From positions 248,001 through 312,000 of the forward strand of contig NZ_CP108032.1 in assembly GCF_036169555.1 (NCBI RefSeq): a stretch of 64,000 nucleotides of DNA, read 5' to 3'. A model generated the notes under the pieces. That model did no database searches. It was not told the origin of the DNA and worked only from the letters and a program-made list of their open reading frames with translations. A program made the position numbers and the translations under genes. The DNA comes from Streptomyces sp. NBC_00306 (GTDB taxonomy: Bacteria > Actinomycetota > Actinomycetes > Streptomycetales > Streptomycetaceae). This document shows, in pieces, positions 14,426-23,426 of the stretch; positions within the stretch are counted from its first letter, which is position 1, and each line of letters opens with the position of its first letter.

Positions 14426-14961
14426 CGTCTCTTCGGGGACGCGCCGGAGAAGACCCCGCCCTCCTCCCTGGGCGACAGCGCTGAACGAGTATGTGCGGAC
14501 CCGCCGACACAGCCCTGACACCGGGCCGACACGGCACTCGTGCCCCGGACCGACCCGATCGGCAGAAGCGGACGCGAACGGGTGAGGTGCACGAGGGGCT
14601 GTGTCCGGACGCGGCGCGGGCCGGGTCCGTCGGGAGCGCTTTCCGCCGGCCGAGTCGGCCGGCAGGCCGGGCGTTCCGACAAACCGGGGGGCTCGGGAGG
14701 GCCGGGGAGGGCCGACAGGCCGGACGGGCCGACGTCCTGAAGGGAGCGGGCGATTCCGGCCAGGAAGCCCCTGCCTTCCGGCCAGGTGGGAGGGTGTTTG
14801 AGCCAGGTGAGCGACCGTTCAGGCCAGGTGGCGCGGGCTCGAGGGTGTCATCAGGCCCCTTGGAGGTCCCGTCCACGGCGGGTGGAGGGAGCGGGGCCGA
14901 TGCCCTGTGTCTGCGTAGCGTGCCAAGAGGCAGAAGTGGACACGAGCACGAGGAGCTCGCC
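14426..14961. other. 536-bp divergent promoter region
   Basis: Non-coding by composition. It contains four GCCAGG-core repeats with 21-22-bp period (14754-14832), close to the citramalate synthase gene, and GC-rich GGCCGG-type inverted repeats between 14640 and 14740 of no clear function. Confidence 0.5.
14754..14832 (+). promoter_or_regulatory. Four GCCAGG repeats at 22, 21 and 21 bp, probable activator site
   Basis: GCCAGG starts at 14759, 14781, 14802 and 14823. The first two copies share TTCCGGCCAGG; the last three share GCCAGGTG. A two-helical-turn period is what SARP-type activators recognise. The array ends about 130 bp before the ATG of the citramalate-synthase-like gene. Confidence 0.55.
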
Positions 14962-16602
14962 ATGGAAGTACCCAGATTGGGGAAGCAGGCCGACGCCGCT
15001 TCCGTCGACGACGCCTTCCATGTCTTCGACACCACGCTGCGCGACGGCGCGCAGCGTGAGGGCATCAACCTCACCGTCGCGGACAAGGTGGCCATCGCCC
15101 GGCACCTGGACGAGTTCGGCGTGGGCTTCATCGAGGGCGGCTGGCCGGGTGCCAACCCGCGCGACACCGAGTTCTTCGCCCGCGCGCAGCAGGAGATCAC
15201 CTTCCGGCACGCGCAGCTGGTCGCGTTCGGCGCCACGCGCCGCCCCGGCGCGCAAGCGGCAACCGACTTGCAGGTCAAAGCACTTGTCGAATCCGGCGCG
15301 CCGGTGATCTGTCTGGTGGCCAAATCGCACGACCGGCATGTGGAACTGGCCCTGCGCACCACCCTGGACGAGAACCTCGAGATGGTCCGCGACACCGTCA
15401 CCTTCCTGCGCGAGCAGGGCCGGCGGGTGTTCGTGGACTGCGAACACTTCTTCGACGGCTACCGCGCCAACCCCGCCTACGCCAAGTCCGTCGTCCGCAC
15501 CGCCGCGCAGGCCGGCGCCGATGTGGTGGTCCTGTGCGACACGAACGGCGGCATGCTGCCCGCCCAGATCCAGGCCGTCGTCTCCACCGTCATCGCCGAC
15601 ACCGGCGCCCGGCTCGGCATCCACGCCCAGGACGACACCGGATGCGCCGTGGCGAACACCCTCGCGGCCGTCGACGCCGGTGCCACCCACGTCCAGTGCA
15701 CCGCCAACGGCTACGGCGAGCGGGTCGGCAACGCCAATCTCTTCCCCGTCGTCGCCGCGCTGGAACTGAAGTACGGCAAAAGCGTGCTGCCCGACGGCGC
15801 GCTGACGGACATGACGCGCATCTCGCACGCCATCGCCGAGGTCGTCAACCTCACCCCCTCCACCCATCAGCCCTACGTGGGAGTGTCTGCCTTCGCGCAC
15901 AAGGCCGGTCTGCACGCCTCCGCGATCAAGGTCGATCCGGATCTCTACCAGCACATCGCCCCGGAGCAGGTCGGCAACACCATGCGGATGCTCGTCTCCG
16001 ACATGGCCGGACGCGCGTCCATCGAGCTGAAGGGCAAAGAACTCGGCATCGAGCTCGGCGGTGACCGCGCACTGATTGGCCGGGTCGTGCAGCGGGTCAA
16101 GGAACGCGAACTCGCCGGCTACACCTACGAGGCCGCCGACGCCTCGTTCGAACTGCTGCTGCGCGCCGAAACCGAGGGCCGCCCCCGCCACTACTTCCAC
16201 ATCGAGTCCTGGCGGGCCATCGTCGAGGACCGCCCCGACGGCACCCACGCCAACGAGACGACCGTGAAACTGTGGGCCAAGGGCGAGCGGATCGTCGCCA
16301 CCGCCGACGGCAACGGCCCCGTCAACGCCCTGGACCGGGCCCTGCGCCGGGCACTGGAAGGCCCGTACCCCGAACTCGCCAAGATGGAGCTCGTCGACTA
16401 CACGATCCGCATCCTGGCCGGGGAGCACACCACCGAATCCCGGACCCGCGTCCTGATCTCCACTGCCGACAGCACCAGCGCCTGGACCACCGTCGGCGTC
16501 GCCGACAACATCATCACCGCCTCTCTGCAGGCACTTCAGGACGCGTACGGCTATGGCCTGTTGCGCGCCGGAATCGAACCCGAAACCGGACCCGCGCACT
16601 AG
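14962..16602 (+). CDS. cimA: Citramalate synthase / alpha-isopropylmalate synthase family enzyme
   Basis: A 546-residue enzyme of the CimA/LeuA/homocitrate synthase family: a DRE-TIM barrel (FDTTLRDGAQREG, HAQDDTGCAVANTLAAVDAGATHVQCTANGYGERVGNANL with the metal ligands) followed by the C-terminal dimeric LeuA regulatory domain (from about residue 400). The sequence resembles actinobacterial CimA, which condenses pyruvate with acetyl-CoA to citramalate en route to 2-oxobutyrate. AGGAG lies six bases before the ATG. In a biosynthetic cluster it could supply 2-oxobutyrate-derived units (isoleucine, 2-aminobutyrate, propionyl groups). Exact substrate choice is inferred from overall similarity. 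Confidence 0.9.
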   Translation: MEVPRLGKQADAASVDDAFHVFDTTLRDGAQREGINLTVADKVAIARHLDEFGVGFIEGGWPGANPRDTEFFARAQQEITFRHAQLVAFGATRRPGAQAATDLQVKALVESGAPVICLVAKSHDRHVELALRTTLDENLEMVRDTVTFLREQGRRVFVDCEHFFDGYRANPAYAKSVVRTAAQAGADVVVLCDTNGGMLPAQIQAVVSTVIADTGARLGIHAQDDTGCAVANTLAAVDAGATHVQCTANGYGERVGNANLFPVVAALELKYGKSVLPDGALTDMTRISHAIAEVVNLTPSTHQPYVGVSAFAHKAGLHASAIKVDPDLYQHIAPEQVGNTMRMLVSDMAGRASIELKGKELGIELGGDRALIGRVVQRVKERELAGYTYEAADASFELLLRAETEGRPRHYFHIESWRAIVEDRPDGTHANETTVKLWAKGERIVATADGNGPVNALDRALRRALEGPYPELAKMELVDYTIRILAGEHTTESRTRVLISTADSTSAWTTVGVADNIITASLQALQDAYGYGLLRAGIEPETGPAH

Positions 16603-16695
16603 CCCTGGCCCCGGTTCTCCGCCGGCCCGCCCGGGGCAGGACCTACCGGGCCGGGCCGGCGCACCCGGGGCTGGGGGGCCTGCGGCCTGGGACGG

Positions 16696-17658
16696 TCACA
16701 GCATGCGGACTGCGGACTCCGCGTGCTGTTTGGCGAGTTGCAGGGTGGCGGTGGACCGGCGGCCGACTGCTTCGCGGACCCGGCGGCGGGCGAGGGCGAT
16801 ACACGCTGCCGGGCCGTCGCCCGGCAGGTCGCGTACGGCCTGTTCGCACAGCAGCATCCGCTGTTCGGCAACGACCGTGACCCCCCGCTCGTCGGGCAGG
16901 ACCGACCACTCCCCCGTGTGGGCGGCGACCAGGGCCGCCGGGGCGGTCTGTTTGTGCACGATCCGCCCGGCGTGCGGGAAGCACATCCGTACCGACTCGG
17001 TGGTGTGCACCGTCCCGCCCGCGGCGCGGGTGTCCATCGACATCACCTGTACGCCCGGCGCCTGTTCCACCCACTCCAGTCGTTCCACATGGGGCACCAG
17101 ACGGGGCCAGTCGCCGACCCGGTACAGGAAGTCGTACACCAGCTCCGGGGGGCCGTTGACGCGCAACGAGTCCGCGAAGGTCAGCTGCAGCGCACTGCGG
17201 GTGCCGGCGTGTTCGGCGAGGTGTTTCAGGCGGGCCAGCGCGGTGCGGGTGGCCTCACCGGTGGCGCGGGCGATGCGGGCGGCGTCGTCCGGCCGGTCGC
17301 CGGGGAGGGTGAACTCGTGCAGCAGGGTCAGCAGGCTGCCGCCGCCGTCGCGCTCCTGCACGCCCCAGATCCCGGTCATGCTGTCGGCCGGGGCGGGCGG
17401 GTCGAGGCGGCGGAAGGTGATCCGGCGCCGGTGGGGGTCCAGCACCCGGTGGGACAGTCGGCAGGCGACGCGGCCATCGGCCCGTTCCCACATGCGCAGC
17501 CGCTGGGAACGTCCGTCGGCGTCCAGCGGCTCGACGTGGACGGTGGCCGGGAACAGCAGCGGCCACTGCACCGCGTCGGCGATCAGCTCGTAGACGGCTT
17601 CGGCCGGTGACGCCACCTCGACCGAATGCCCTGCACGGTGCACGCGCTCACCTGACAT
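16696..17658 (-). CDS. ActVII-type didomain polyketide aromatase/cyclase
   Basis: 320 residues forming two START/SRPBCC halves. The first (GHSVEVASPAEAVYELIADAVQWPLLFP) and second (LTFADSLRVNGPPELVYDFLYRVGDWPRLVPHVERLEW) start with matching motifs, the architecture of ActVII/GrhQ-like aromatase/cyclases that close and aromatise the first ring of reduced type II polyketides. GAGGAG precedes the ATG at 17658. It pairs logically with the ActIII-type ketoreductase at 8369-9151. Three TCGAG-core repeats 11 bp apart lie about 75-100 bp upstream. The minimal PKS is not in the window. Confidence 0.92.
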   Translation of the reverse strand: MSGERVHRAGHSVEVASPAEAVYELIADAVQWPLLFPATVHVEPLDADGRSQRLRMWERADGRVACRLSHRVLDPHRRRITFRRLDPPAPADSMTGIWGVQERDGGGSLLTLLHEFTLPGDRPDDAARIARATGEATRTALARLKHLAEHAGTRSALQLTFADSLRVNGPPELVYDFLYRVGDWPRLVPHVERLEWVEQAPGVQVMSMDTRAAGGTVHTTESVRMCFPHAGRIVHKQTAPAALVAAHTGEWSVLPDERGVTVVAEQRMLLCEQAVRDLPGDGPAACIALARRRVREAVGRRSTATLQLAKQHAESAVRML

Positions 17659-17717
17659 CACGTTCTCCTCACGGCTGTTGGGCCGGCGACCGTGGTCCCG
17701 CCCGGCGCCTTTCACCG

Positions 17718-17757
17718 TCGACCGGTGCGCTCGAGGAGTCCTCGAAGAGTGCTCGAC
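17718..17757 (-). promoter_or_regulatory. Three TCGAG repeats 11 bp apart in the aromatase / NTF2 divergent promoter
   Basis: On the minus strand TCGAGCA, TCGAGGA and TCGAGCG follow one another at 11-bp steps (plus-strand TCGA at 17753, 17742 and 17731), with an off-phase GTCGAC at 17717. The core is identical to the ActII-ORF4/DnrI consensus. The array sits between the divergent aromatase and NTF2-fold genes and could serve both. Confidence 0.7.
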
Positions 17758-17823
17758 CCGCGCGCCGCACACTCGCCCTGTCCCCGTGAACACCCCGGGA
17801 GGGGAAGAGGAAAGGCAGGCACC

Positions 17824-18267
17824 ATGCCCACCGAGATCCGCACCCGACCCGCCGCGCGGACGGCGGAGTTCGGCCTGCTGTACGCGCAGGTCCAGCAGTT
17901 CTACGCGCACCAGTTGCAGCTCGCCGACGCCCAGGACGGCGAACGCTGGGCGCAGACGTTCACCGAGGACGCCGTCCTGGTGGCCCCGCTGCCCGGCCGG
18001 CCGGTACGCGGCCGATCCCGCCTCGCCGCCCGGGCTTCGGGTCCGGCGGGCCGGGACACGGCCGGTGCCGGCACCCGGCGCTGGATCGGCATGCTCGAGG
18101 TCCATCCGCAGCCCGACGGGACCCTGTCCACCCGCTGCAGCGCGCTCGCCTACAGGGCGGGCAGACTGCACGTGTGCGCAATGCAGGACGTCCTGGTCCG
18201 CTCCGGCAACACGTGGCGCATCCGGCACCGGCTCCTGACCCGCGACGACGACCACACCTGCCCCTGA
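17824..18267 (+). CDS. NTF2/SnoaL-fold protein
   Basis: A 147-residue protein with the pattern of the SnoaL-like/ring-hydroxylating dioxygenase beta-subunit fold: an N-terminal helix (VQQFYAHQLQLADAQDGERWAQTFTEDAVLVAP) followed by strands ending in DVLVRSGNTWRIRHRLL. Members act as cyclases, hydroxylase partners or small-ligand enzymes in aromatic polyketide clusters. The ATG at 17824 follows an AGGCAGG site. It diverges from the aromatase/cyclase gene and shares its SARP repeat array, so a tailoring role in the same pathway is likely. The reaction is unknown. Confidence 0.8.
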   Translation: MPTEIRTRPAARTAEFGLLYAQVQQFYAHQLQLADAQDGERWAQTFTEDAVLVAPLPGRPVRGRSRLAARASGPAGRDTAGAGTRRWIGMLEVHPQPDGTLSTRCSALAYRAGRLHVCAMQDVLVRSGNTWRIRHRLLTRDDDHTCP

Positions 18268-18387
18268 CCCGCCCCGCCTCGGTCCCCCTGGCCTCCGGGC
18301 GCCGGCCGGGCACTCCGGCAGGCGGGCGGGCAGCCGGTCCGTGTCGGGCGTGCCGGTCCGTGTCCGGCAGGGCCGGCGGCCGAGGGA

Positions 18388-19209
18388 TCAGGCGGCGTAG
18401 AGGCCGTAGGTGGAGGTGCGCCGCGGTGAGCTGACCTGGTCGAGTGCCGGGTCGACAGTGAGCATCGCCTGGTGCAGCCGCTGGAGCTGCGGAGAGGGCT
18501 CGACGCCCAGTTCCTCGATCAAGCGGGCGCGGAGGCTGCGGTACACGTCCAGCGCGGTGGCCTGTCGGCCCGACCGGTACAGCGCCACCATGGCCTGGGA
18601 GTGCAGTCCCTCGTGCCGCGGGTGACGGGTGATCAGGTCACGCAGTTCGGCGATGAGTTCACCGTGCCGGCCCAGGCGCAGGTCGGCGTCGATCCGCCGC
18701 TCGACGGTGACCAGCCGGCTCTCCTCCAGCCGCATGACCTCGATCGCGAGGACCGAACCGGCCCGCACATCCACCAGAGCCGGGCCCTGCCACAGGTCGA
18801 GCGCGGCGCGCAGGAGACTCGCCGCACGGTCGTCCTCACCCTGTTCGAAGGCTTGTTGGCCACCAGTCACCAGATGCTCGTAGCGGTGCACGTCGACCGC
18901 CTGCGGCGGGATCTGCAGCAGATAGCCGCCGTGCCTGGTGGCCAGGACCTCCTTGGCCGCCCCGGGGGCATCGGGCCCCATCGCGGTGCCCAGCCGGCGG
19001 CGCAGTTGCAGGACATAGGTCTGCAGGGTGGTCAGGGCACTCTGGGGCAATTCCGTTCTCCAGAGCTCTTCCATCAGCGTGTGCACGGGCACGATCCGGC
19101 CCGGATTGAAGGCGAACAGGGCGAGCAGCTGGCGCGGCTTGCCCGCGGTCGGAACGATCGAGACCCCGTTGACGTCGACGCGCAACGGACCCAGAACCTG
19201 AATCTCCAC
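18388..19209 (-). CDS. SARP-family pathway activator
   Basis: 273 residues, the usual length of ActII-ORF4/RedD-class SARPs. The N-terminal OmpR-like winged helix is clear (MEIQVLGPLRVDVNGVSIV, KPRQLLALFAFNPGRIV, LMEELWRTELPQSALTTLQTYVLQLRRRL), then the activation domain (RYEHLVTGGQQAF, DLWQGPALVDV, LIEELGVEPSPQLQRLHQAML). The start is the ATG at 19209. It should activate transcription from promoters with 11- or 22-bp direct repeats, several of which are in this window. It diverges from a thioesterase gene across a spacer with a 10-bp inverted repeat. Confidence 0.95.
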   Translation of the reverse strand: MEIQVLGPLRVDVNGVSIVPTAGKPRQLLALFAFNPGRIVPVHTLMEELWRTELPQSALTTLQTYVLQLRRRLGTAMGPDAPGAAKEVLATRHGGYLLQIPPQAVDVHRYEHLVTGGQQAFEQGEDDRAASLLRAALDLWQGPALVDVRAGSVLAIEVMRLEESRLVTVERRIDADLRLGRHGELIAELRDLITRHPRHEGLHSQAMVALYRSGRQATALDVYRSLRARLIEELGVEPSPQLQRLHQAMLTVDPALDQVSSPRRTSTYGLYAA

Positions 19210-19522
19210 GGTTTCCTCCCCTACCGGTCGAGTTCCTCGGTGGCTCGAATCCTTCGGCCGATACGACGCTAGCGGGCAGCGGGCCCTGTCCCCCGGTCTC
19301 TGGACCCGTATTCGAGCGGCCCTCCAGAGACCGCGGAGATCACCACAGCCGGATTGCGCCGCCTCCCGCGAAAGGCGAGAGCGGGGGCCTCGTGGAGGCC
19401 TGGCGTGGCGAGCTGGAGGATGGGTTCACGGCCCCTCGAAGACGACTCGCGCAGGTCGGCATTGCATGCGGGCGGCAGCTATCGTCCAACTGTCCTGACC
19501 CACAGCGTCGACGGAGTGAGAC
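19210..19522. other. 313-bp divergent promoter region
   Basis: Spacer between the divergent SARP and thioesterase genes. It contains the inverted repeat at 19294-19333 and scattered single TCGA motifs (19228, 19245, 19312) without 11-bp phasing. Confidence 0.5.
19294..19333. promoter_or_regulatory. Perfect 10-bp inverted repeat between SARP and thioesterase genes
   Basis: CGGTCTCTGG at 19294-19303 is the reverse complement of CCAGAGACCG at 19324-19333. It lies roughly 90-190 bp from the two divergent starts, so an operator is more likely than a terminator. The binding protein is unknown. Confidence 0.5.
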
Positions 19523-20263
19523 ATGCGCCTGCGCCTGTTCGTGTTCCACCACGCGGGTGGTTCGCATCTGATGTACCGCGACTGGCCGGCCCACTTCCCG
19601 GCCGGCTGGCAGGTCCGCACCCCCGACGCACCCGGCCGCGGGCCACTCGACGCGCGGCCGCCGGTCGCGGACACCGCGGCGCTGGTGGAACACTTCCTGC
19701 ACGAGCTGGGGCCCGAACTCACCGGCCCCTTCGGCCTGTTCGGGCACAGCATGGGCGGCGTCGTCGCCTATGAGCTGACCCGCCGGCTGCTCGCCGAGGG
19801 CCGCACCCTGCCCCGTTGGGTGGGCCTGTCGGCGCGCACCGCCCCGCGCCCCGACGGCGAGGCAGTCGGCCGCCACCTCCTCGACGACGCGGCACTGCGC
19901 CGCGAACTGGCCGCCATGGGCGGCACCCCACCCGCCGTGCTCGACGACGCCGAACTGTGGGCCCTGTTCGCCCCCGCCATCCGCGCCGACCTGCGGGTGG
20001 CGGAGACCTGGCGCCCCGACCCGGCCGCCGCACCGCTGCCGGTACCGCTGTCGGTGTACGGCGGCACCCACGACACGACCGCGCCGCCCGACCGGCTCAC
20101 CGGCTGGGCCGCCCGGTCCCGGCACTTCCTCGGCCTGCACCTGTTCGACGGCGGCCACTTCTACTTCCAGAACGACCCCACCGCACTGACCGCACAGATC
20201 ACCCGGGACCTGCGCCACGCCCTCAGCCTCCCCGCCCCGCCCGCACCCGGGATCCTGCGATGA
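19523..20263 (+). CDS. Type II thioesterase, second copy
   Basis: 246 residues. LFVFHHAGGSHLMYRDWP opens the fold, GHSMGGVVAYEL holds the nucleophile Ser, an acid lies in GGTHDTTAPP and DGGHFYFQN carries the catalytic His. It is a distinct paralogue of the enzyme at 6108-6887 (GHSCG). Two editing thioesterases suggest two assembly lines or carrier types in this cluster. The stop codon overlaps the next SARP start (ATGA at 20260), so the two genes are translationally coupled. Confidence 0.92.
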   Translation: MRLRLFVFHHAGGSHLMYRDWPAHFPAGWQVRTPDAPGRGPLDARPPVADTAALVEHFLHELGPELTGPFGLFGHSMGGVVAYELTRRLLAEGRTLPRWVGLSARTAPRPDGEAVGRHLLDDAALRRELAAMGGTPPAVLDDAELWALFAPAIRADLRVAETWRPDPAAAPLPVPLSVYGGTHDTTAPPDRLTGWAARSRHFLGLHLFDGGHFYFQNDPTALTAQITRDLRHALSLPAPPAPGILR

Positions 20264-21306
20264 CCCGCCCAGCCCCCGCTCCCGTCGCGGACACAGGGCC
20301 GGGACCGGAGCCGCAGGCCTGGGCGGGAGCGGCGACCCGCGGGGCGGAGACGCCTGCGGGTGTGGTGTTCCGGCTGCTGGGGCCGGTGGACATCCACGAC
20401 GGGCCCACAGGCACCAGCGTCGTACCCGCGGGCTCCAAACAGCGGGCCCTGCTCGGCGCGTTCGTCACGCACGCCGGTGAACTGCTGTGCACCGACCGGC
20501 TCGTGGAAGAACTGTGGGGCACCGAGCCCCCCGCGAACGCGCCCAACGCCCTGCAGGCCCACGTCGCCCGCCTGCGCCGGCTCCTGCCCGAACCCCCCAC
20601 TCCGGAGCGCGTCCCCGGCGAGGAGGGGCGGGCGAGGATCACGACCCTGCCGGCCGGGTATCTGCTGAGCCTGGGCCGGGCCACCACCGACGTCCAGCAC
20701 TTCGATCTGCTCTGCGCACAGAGCCGGTCGGCGGCGGCCGGCGACCCGCATCGCGCCGGGGACCTCCTGCACCAGGCACTGTCCCTGTGGCGCGGCCCCG
20801 CCCTGCAGGACGGCCGGTACGGGCCGATCGGGAGCATGGAGGCCGACCGGCTTGAGGAGCAACGTCTCACCACCCTGGAAGCCCTGTACGAGTTGCGACT
20901 GCGCTGCGCCCGGCACAGCGAGATCACCGGCGAGTTGGAACGGCTCACGGCCGGCCACCCCCTGCGGGAACGCTTCTACGACCTGCTGATGGTCGCCCTC
21001 TACCGCAGCGGCCGGCAGGCCGAAGCCCTGGGCGTCTACGAACGCGCACGCCGCAGCCTGGTGAGCAGCCTCGGCATCGAACCCGGACCCGCACTCCACG
21101 CCCGGATGCAGGCCATCCTCCACCAGTCCCCCGGTCTGTCCACCCCCCACGGCACCGGCACCGCTCCGGACGCGGGGCCGCAACAGCCGCACCTGGACAG
21201 CGAGATCGCACGTCTCCAGCAGCGAATCGACGAACTCGACCGCCAGCAACGCGCGCTGCTGCACCGCTTCGACACCCTCACCGCTCACCAGCTCCACGCC
21301 TCCTGA
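20260..21306 (+). CDS. SARP-family activator with C-terminal coiled coil
   Basis: 348 residues. After a Pro/Ala-rich leader of about 33 residues comes a SARP winged helix (VVFRLLGPVDIHDG, KQRALLGAFVTHAGELL, VEELWGTEPPANAPNALQAHVARLRRLL) and an activation domain (QHFDLLCAQSR, SLWRGPALQDG, SLGIEPGPALHARMQAIL). Residues about 305-340 form a predicted coiled coil (EIARLQQRIDELDRQQRALL), which most small SARPs lack and which may mediate dimerisation. The start overlaps the thioesterase stop by four bases. A linked thioesterase and activator is a common layout at cluster borders. Confidence 0.93.
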   Translation: MTRPAPAPVADTGPGPEPQAWAGAATRGAETPAGVVFRLLGPVDIHDGPTGTSVVPAGSKQRALLGAFVTHAGELLCTDRLVEELWGTEPPANAPNALQAHVARLRRLLPEPPTPERVPGEEGRARITTLPAGYLLSLGRATTDVQHFDLLCAQSRSAAAGDPHRAGDLLHQALSLWRGPALQDGRYGPIGSMEADRLEEQRLTTLEALYELRLRCARHSEITGELERLTAGHPLRERFYDLLMVALYRSGRQAEALGVYERARRSLVSSLGIEPGPALHARMQAILHQSPGLSTPHGTGTAPDAGPQQPHLDSEIARLQQRIDELDRQQRALLHRFDTLTAHQLHAS

Positions 21307-21473
21307 CGTCCGGACCACGCCGTCGCCCGAGAGCGGGGCAGGCAGAGAGCCCGGCAGGAACCACCACCGCGACCGGTGCCCGTGCTGTGAGCGAGCGCTG
21401 CAACTGGCAGGCGAGTGTCGACCGACTACGTGAAGCGCCCGGGTCTGCCCGAGCGGTCGATGGCGGCTCTCAC

Positions 21474-22226
21474 TCACGAATCCGGCAGAAGGAGCCAGAC
21501 TTCGGAGAAGGTGAGGTCGTGCTCGTGGGTCGCATGCCCGCACGAGCAGCCCAGCGTGATCAGGTGCCAGTCGCAGGCCACTGTCCAAGGACCGTCCGCA
21601 CGCCCGCACCCAGGGCAGTGGAAGGTGTCGGCCGTCCACACGTCGTGGACGGGCCTGCCGTAGTGCCGGAATCGACCCGTGTACTGGACCTCCCACGGCA
21701 CAGCGGGTGGCGTGAGCGCAGCGGTCCCGGACGAACGCGGGGCGGCCAGGGCGGCGAACAGCGCGGTCAGGTCGGGTAGCAGAGCTTCGCCCGCATCGGT
21801 CGGCGGGAGCAGCGGGCCGTCCTCCCCGTCCTGAGGAACCAGGTAGTGCGGAGCCGCCGCGGCAGGAGGCGGGTTCGGGGTGGCGTACCAAGGCACGAGG
21901 GCGCGAGCGACAGCGGCCAGAAGGGCGGCGGCCGGCGCACTGACGGCACCTGCGTCGAGGTGATGGACCGTGGTGCGCCAGATCCGTTGGAGCCGTCGGT
22001 CCCGGTCCGTGGCCCGCGCTCGTACGCTGCCGGCCGCGCGGGCGGGCAGCGGCGCGTTGAGGCGGGCCAGTACGCGGGCCGCCGCTTCGGCATCCATATC
22101 GGTGGGACGCCATGCTCCGGCAGCCAGGAGCTGCCGCGCTCGGGCTGACTCTCGGGTCCAGACGCGTGTCAGCACCTGTGGGGTACGGGAGGCCGTCCCG
22201 GGAATGTCGTCCTGCCCGTTCGACAT
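21474..22226 (-). CDS. Hypothetical protein with Cys/His-rich C-terminus
   Basis: A 250-residue protein I do not recognise. The N-terminal half is helical and alanine-rich. The C-terminus contains CPGCGRADGPW and, about 20 residues later, CSCGHATHEHD, a spacing of Cys and His that could bind zinc. The start is the ATG at 22226. It has no obvious link to the biosynthetic genes and may mark the cluster boundary or an inserted gene. Confidence 0.6.
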   Translation of the reverse strand: MSNGQDDIPGTASRTPQVLTRVWTRESARARQLLAAGAWRPTDMDAEAAARVLARLNAPLPARAAGSVRARATDRDRRLQRIWRTTVHHLDAGAVSAPAAALLAAVARALVPWYATPNPPPAAAAPHYLVPQDGEDGPLLPPTDAGEALLPDLTALFAALAAPRSSGTAALTPPAVPWEVQYTGRFRHYGRPVHDVWTADTFHCPGCGRADGPWTVACDWHLITLGCSCGHATHEHDLTFSEVWLLLPDS

Positions 22227-22396
22227 GGCGCCCCCTTACCGCTGTCCCGTCCCCGTATCCATCGCATGGTGCCCGCGCGCCCGCCCTGAACGGGCAGGAG
22301 ACATCACATCACGCGACCGTGCGGACGCCTGACGACCCGGGGGCGGCTCCCACCCGGCCGATGTCACTCAGCGCATTCCGTCACCTCGTGTGGACG

Positions 22397-23426
22397 GTCA
22401 CGCAATTCCCCAGGGCTACGATCATGTGATTCCCCAGGCTGTCATCCCGACGTTCCGGAGGGGTGTCCGGAGGGCGGCGTGCCTGACAGCAGCCCGAACT
22501 ACCGACCCGAGCAGGGCCACGCGAATTCACATGACAGCTGTGGCCGGCTCCACGACCATTGGCCGATGACCATGCAACCGGACCTTCTCAGCCTGAGCAT
22601 CGTGTGCCCACCGCCCGACGAAGACGGCGTGGAGGTCCGCCCGATCGTCAATGGCCAGGATCTTCTGTCTGATGTGCTCCCCGGCGGCGTGGGAGGCTCC
22701 CGGTACCTGGGAGTAGGCCCCCGGTATCTGTTGGACCGGGACGGGCCGTTGCATGCCACCACAACACCCCACGAGGTTCGTCTCGCTTGGTCCGGGTGCG
22801 GCGCGGAGGAGTGCTGTGGTGCCCTGTACATGACGGTCAAGCGTGACGGGGATCATGTTGTCTGGGCGGGCTGGCGCGACCTGGCCAATCAGGACGTCGC
22901 CCTGCCGGAGCTTCGGTTCACCGCAGCTCAATACGAGGCCGAAGTCCTGCGAGCCGGAGAGGACCGCAGCTGGGAGTGGCCGGCCGGAGCAGTTGCGCGG
23001 CTGCTTGAGGCGGGGCTGAGGGGACGCGGAGACTGGCTCCTCCGGTGGGGGTGCGAGTTGGAAGACGTCTGGGCCTCCCGCAAGCAACCCGACCGAATCC
23101 ACGTCATCCTGATGCACCCCCCTGACGGGCCCGATACGGATCTGCCCTGGATCCAGTTCGGGATGACTCTCCCGATCTCCGAGGACGACCCATCAGACCA
23201 GGCCGAGCACCTTGAAGCACAGCTGACCGCAGGCGATCCCCGTGCCACCGCCGAGGTCTGGGGAGGTTCGCATGATGCCGAGCAACTGGGCTACCCATGG
23301 CCGCCGGTCGACCTGCGGTTCATGTGAACAGCAGGAGAGGCGGGCTCGGTCCCTGCCGTTGGGCATCCACTCGCAACCGCCATTCCCATGGGGAAGCGTG
23401 ACCGTGCGGGTGGGGAATTGCGTGAC
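22397..23426. repeat. 16-bp inverted repeat flanking a hypothetical gene
   Basis: GTCACGCAATTCCCCA at 22397-22412 is the exact reverse complement of 23411-23426. A second downstream copy of one part (TGCGTGACCGTC, 23452-23463) matches 22393-22404. The two arms bracket the gene at 22479-23327. They could be paired regulator sites or the scars of an inserted segment. No transposase is present. Confidence 0.7.
22479..23327 (+). CDS. Hypothetical protein
   Basis: A 282-residue acidic, tryptophan-rich soluble protein starting at a GTG that follows GGAGGG; an internal ATG at 22566 is a possible shorter start. Short features include CGAEECCGALYMTV and WEWPAGAVARLLE. I find no known motif. Wording of this type (strand-rich, acidic, Trp-rich, single gene) is seen in immunity-like or SMI1-like proteins, but I cannot support that assignment. 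It is flanked by a perfect 16-bp inverted repeat. Confidence 0.65.
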   Translation: MPDSSPNYRPEQGHANSHDSCGRLHDHWPMTMQPDLLSLSIVCPPPDEDGVEVRPIVNGQDLLSDVLPGGVGGSRYLGVGPRYLLDRDGPLHATTTPHEVRLAWSGCGAEECCGALYMTVKRDGDHVVWAGWRDLANQDVALPELRFTAAQYEAEVLRAGEDRSWEWPAGAVARLLEAGLRGRGDWLLRWGCELEDVWASRKQPDRIHVILMHPPDGPDTDLPWIQFGMTLPISEDDPSDQAEHLEAQLTAGDPRATAEVWGGSHDAEQLGYPWPPVDLRFM

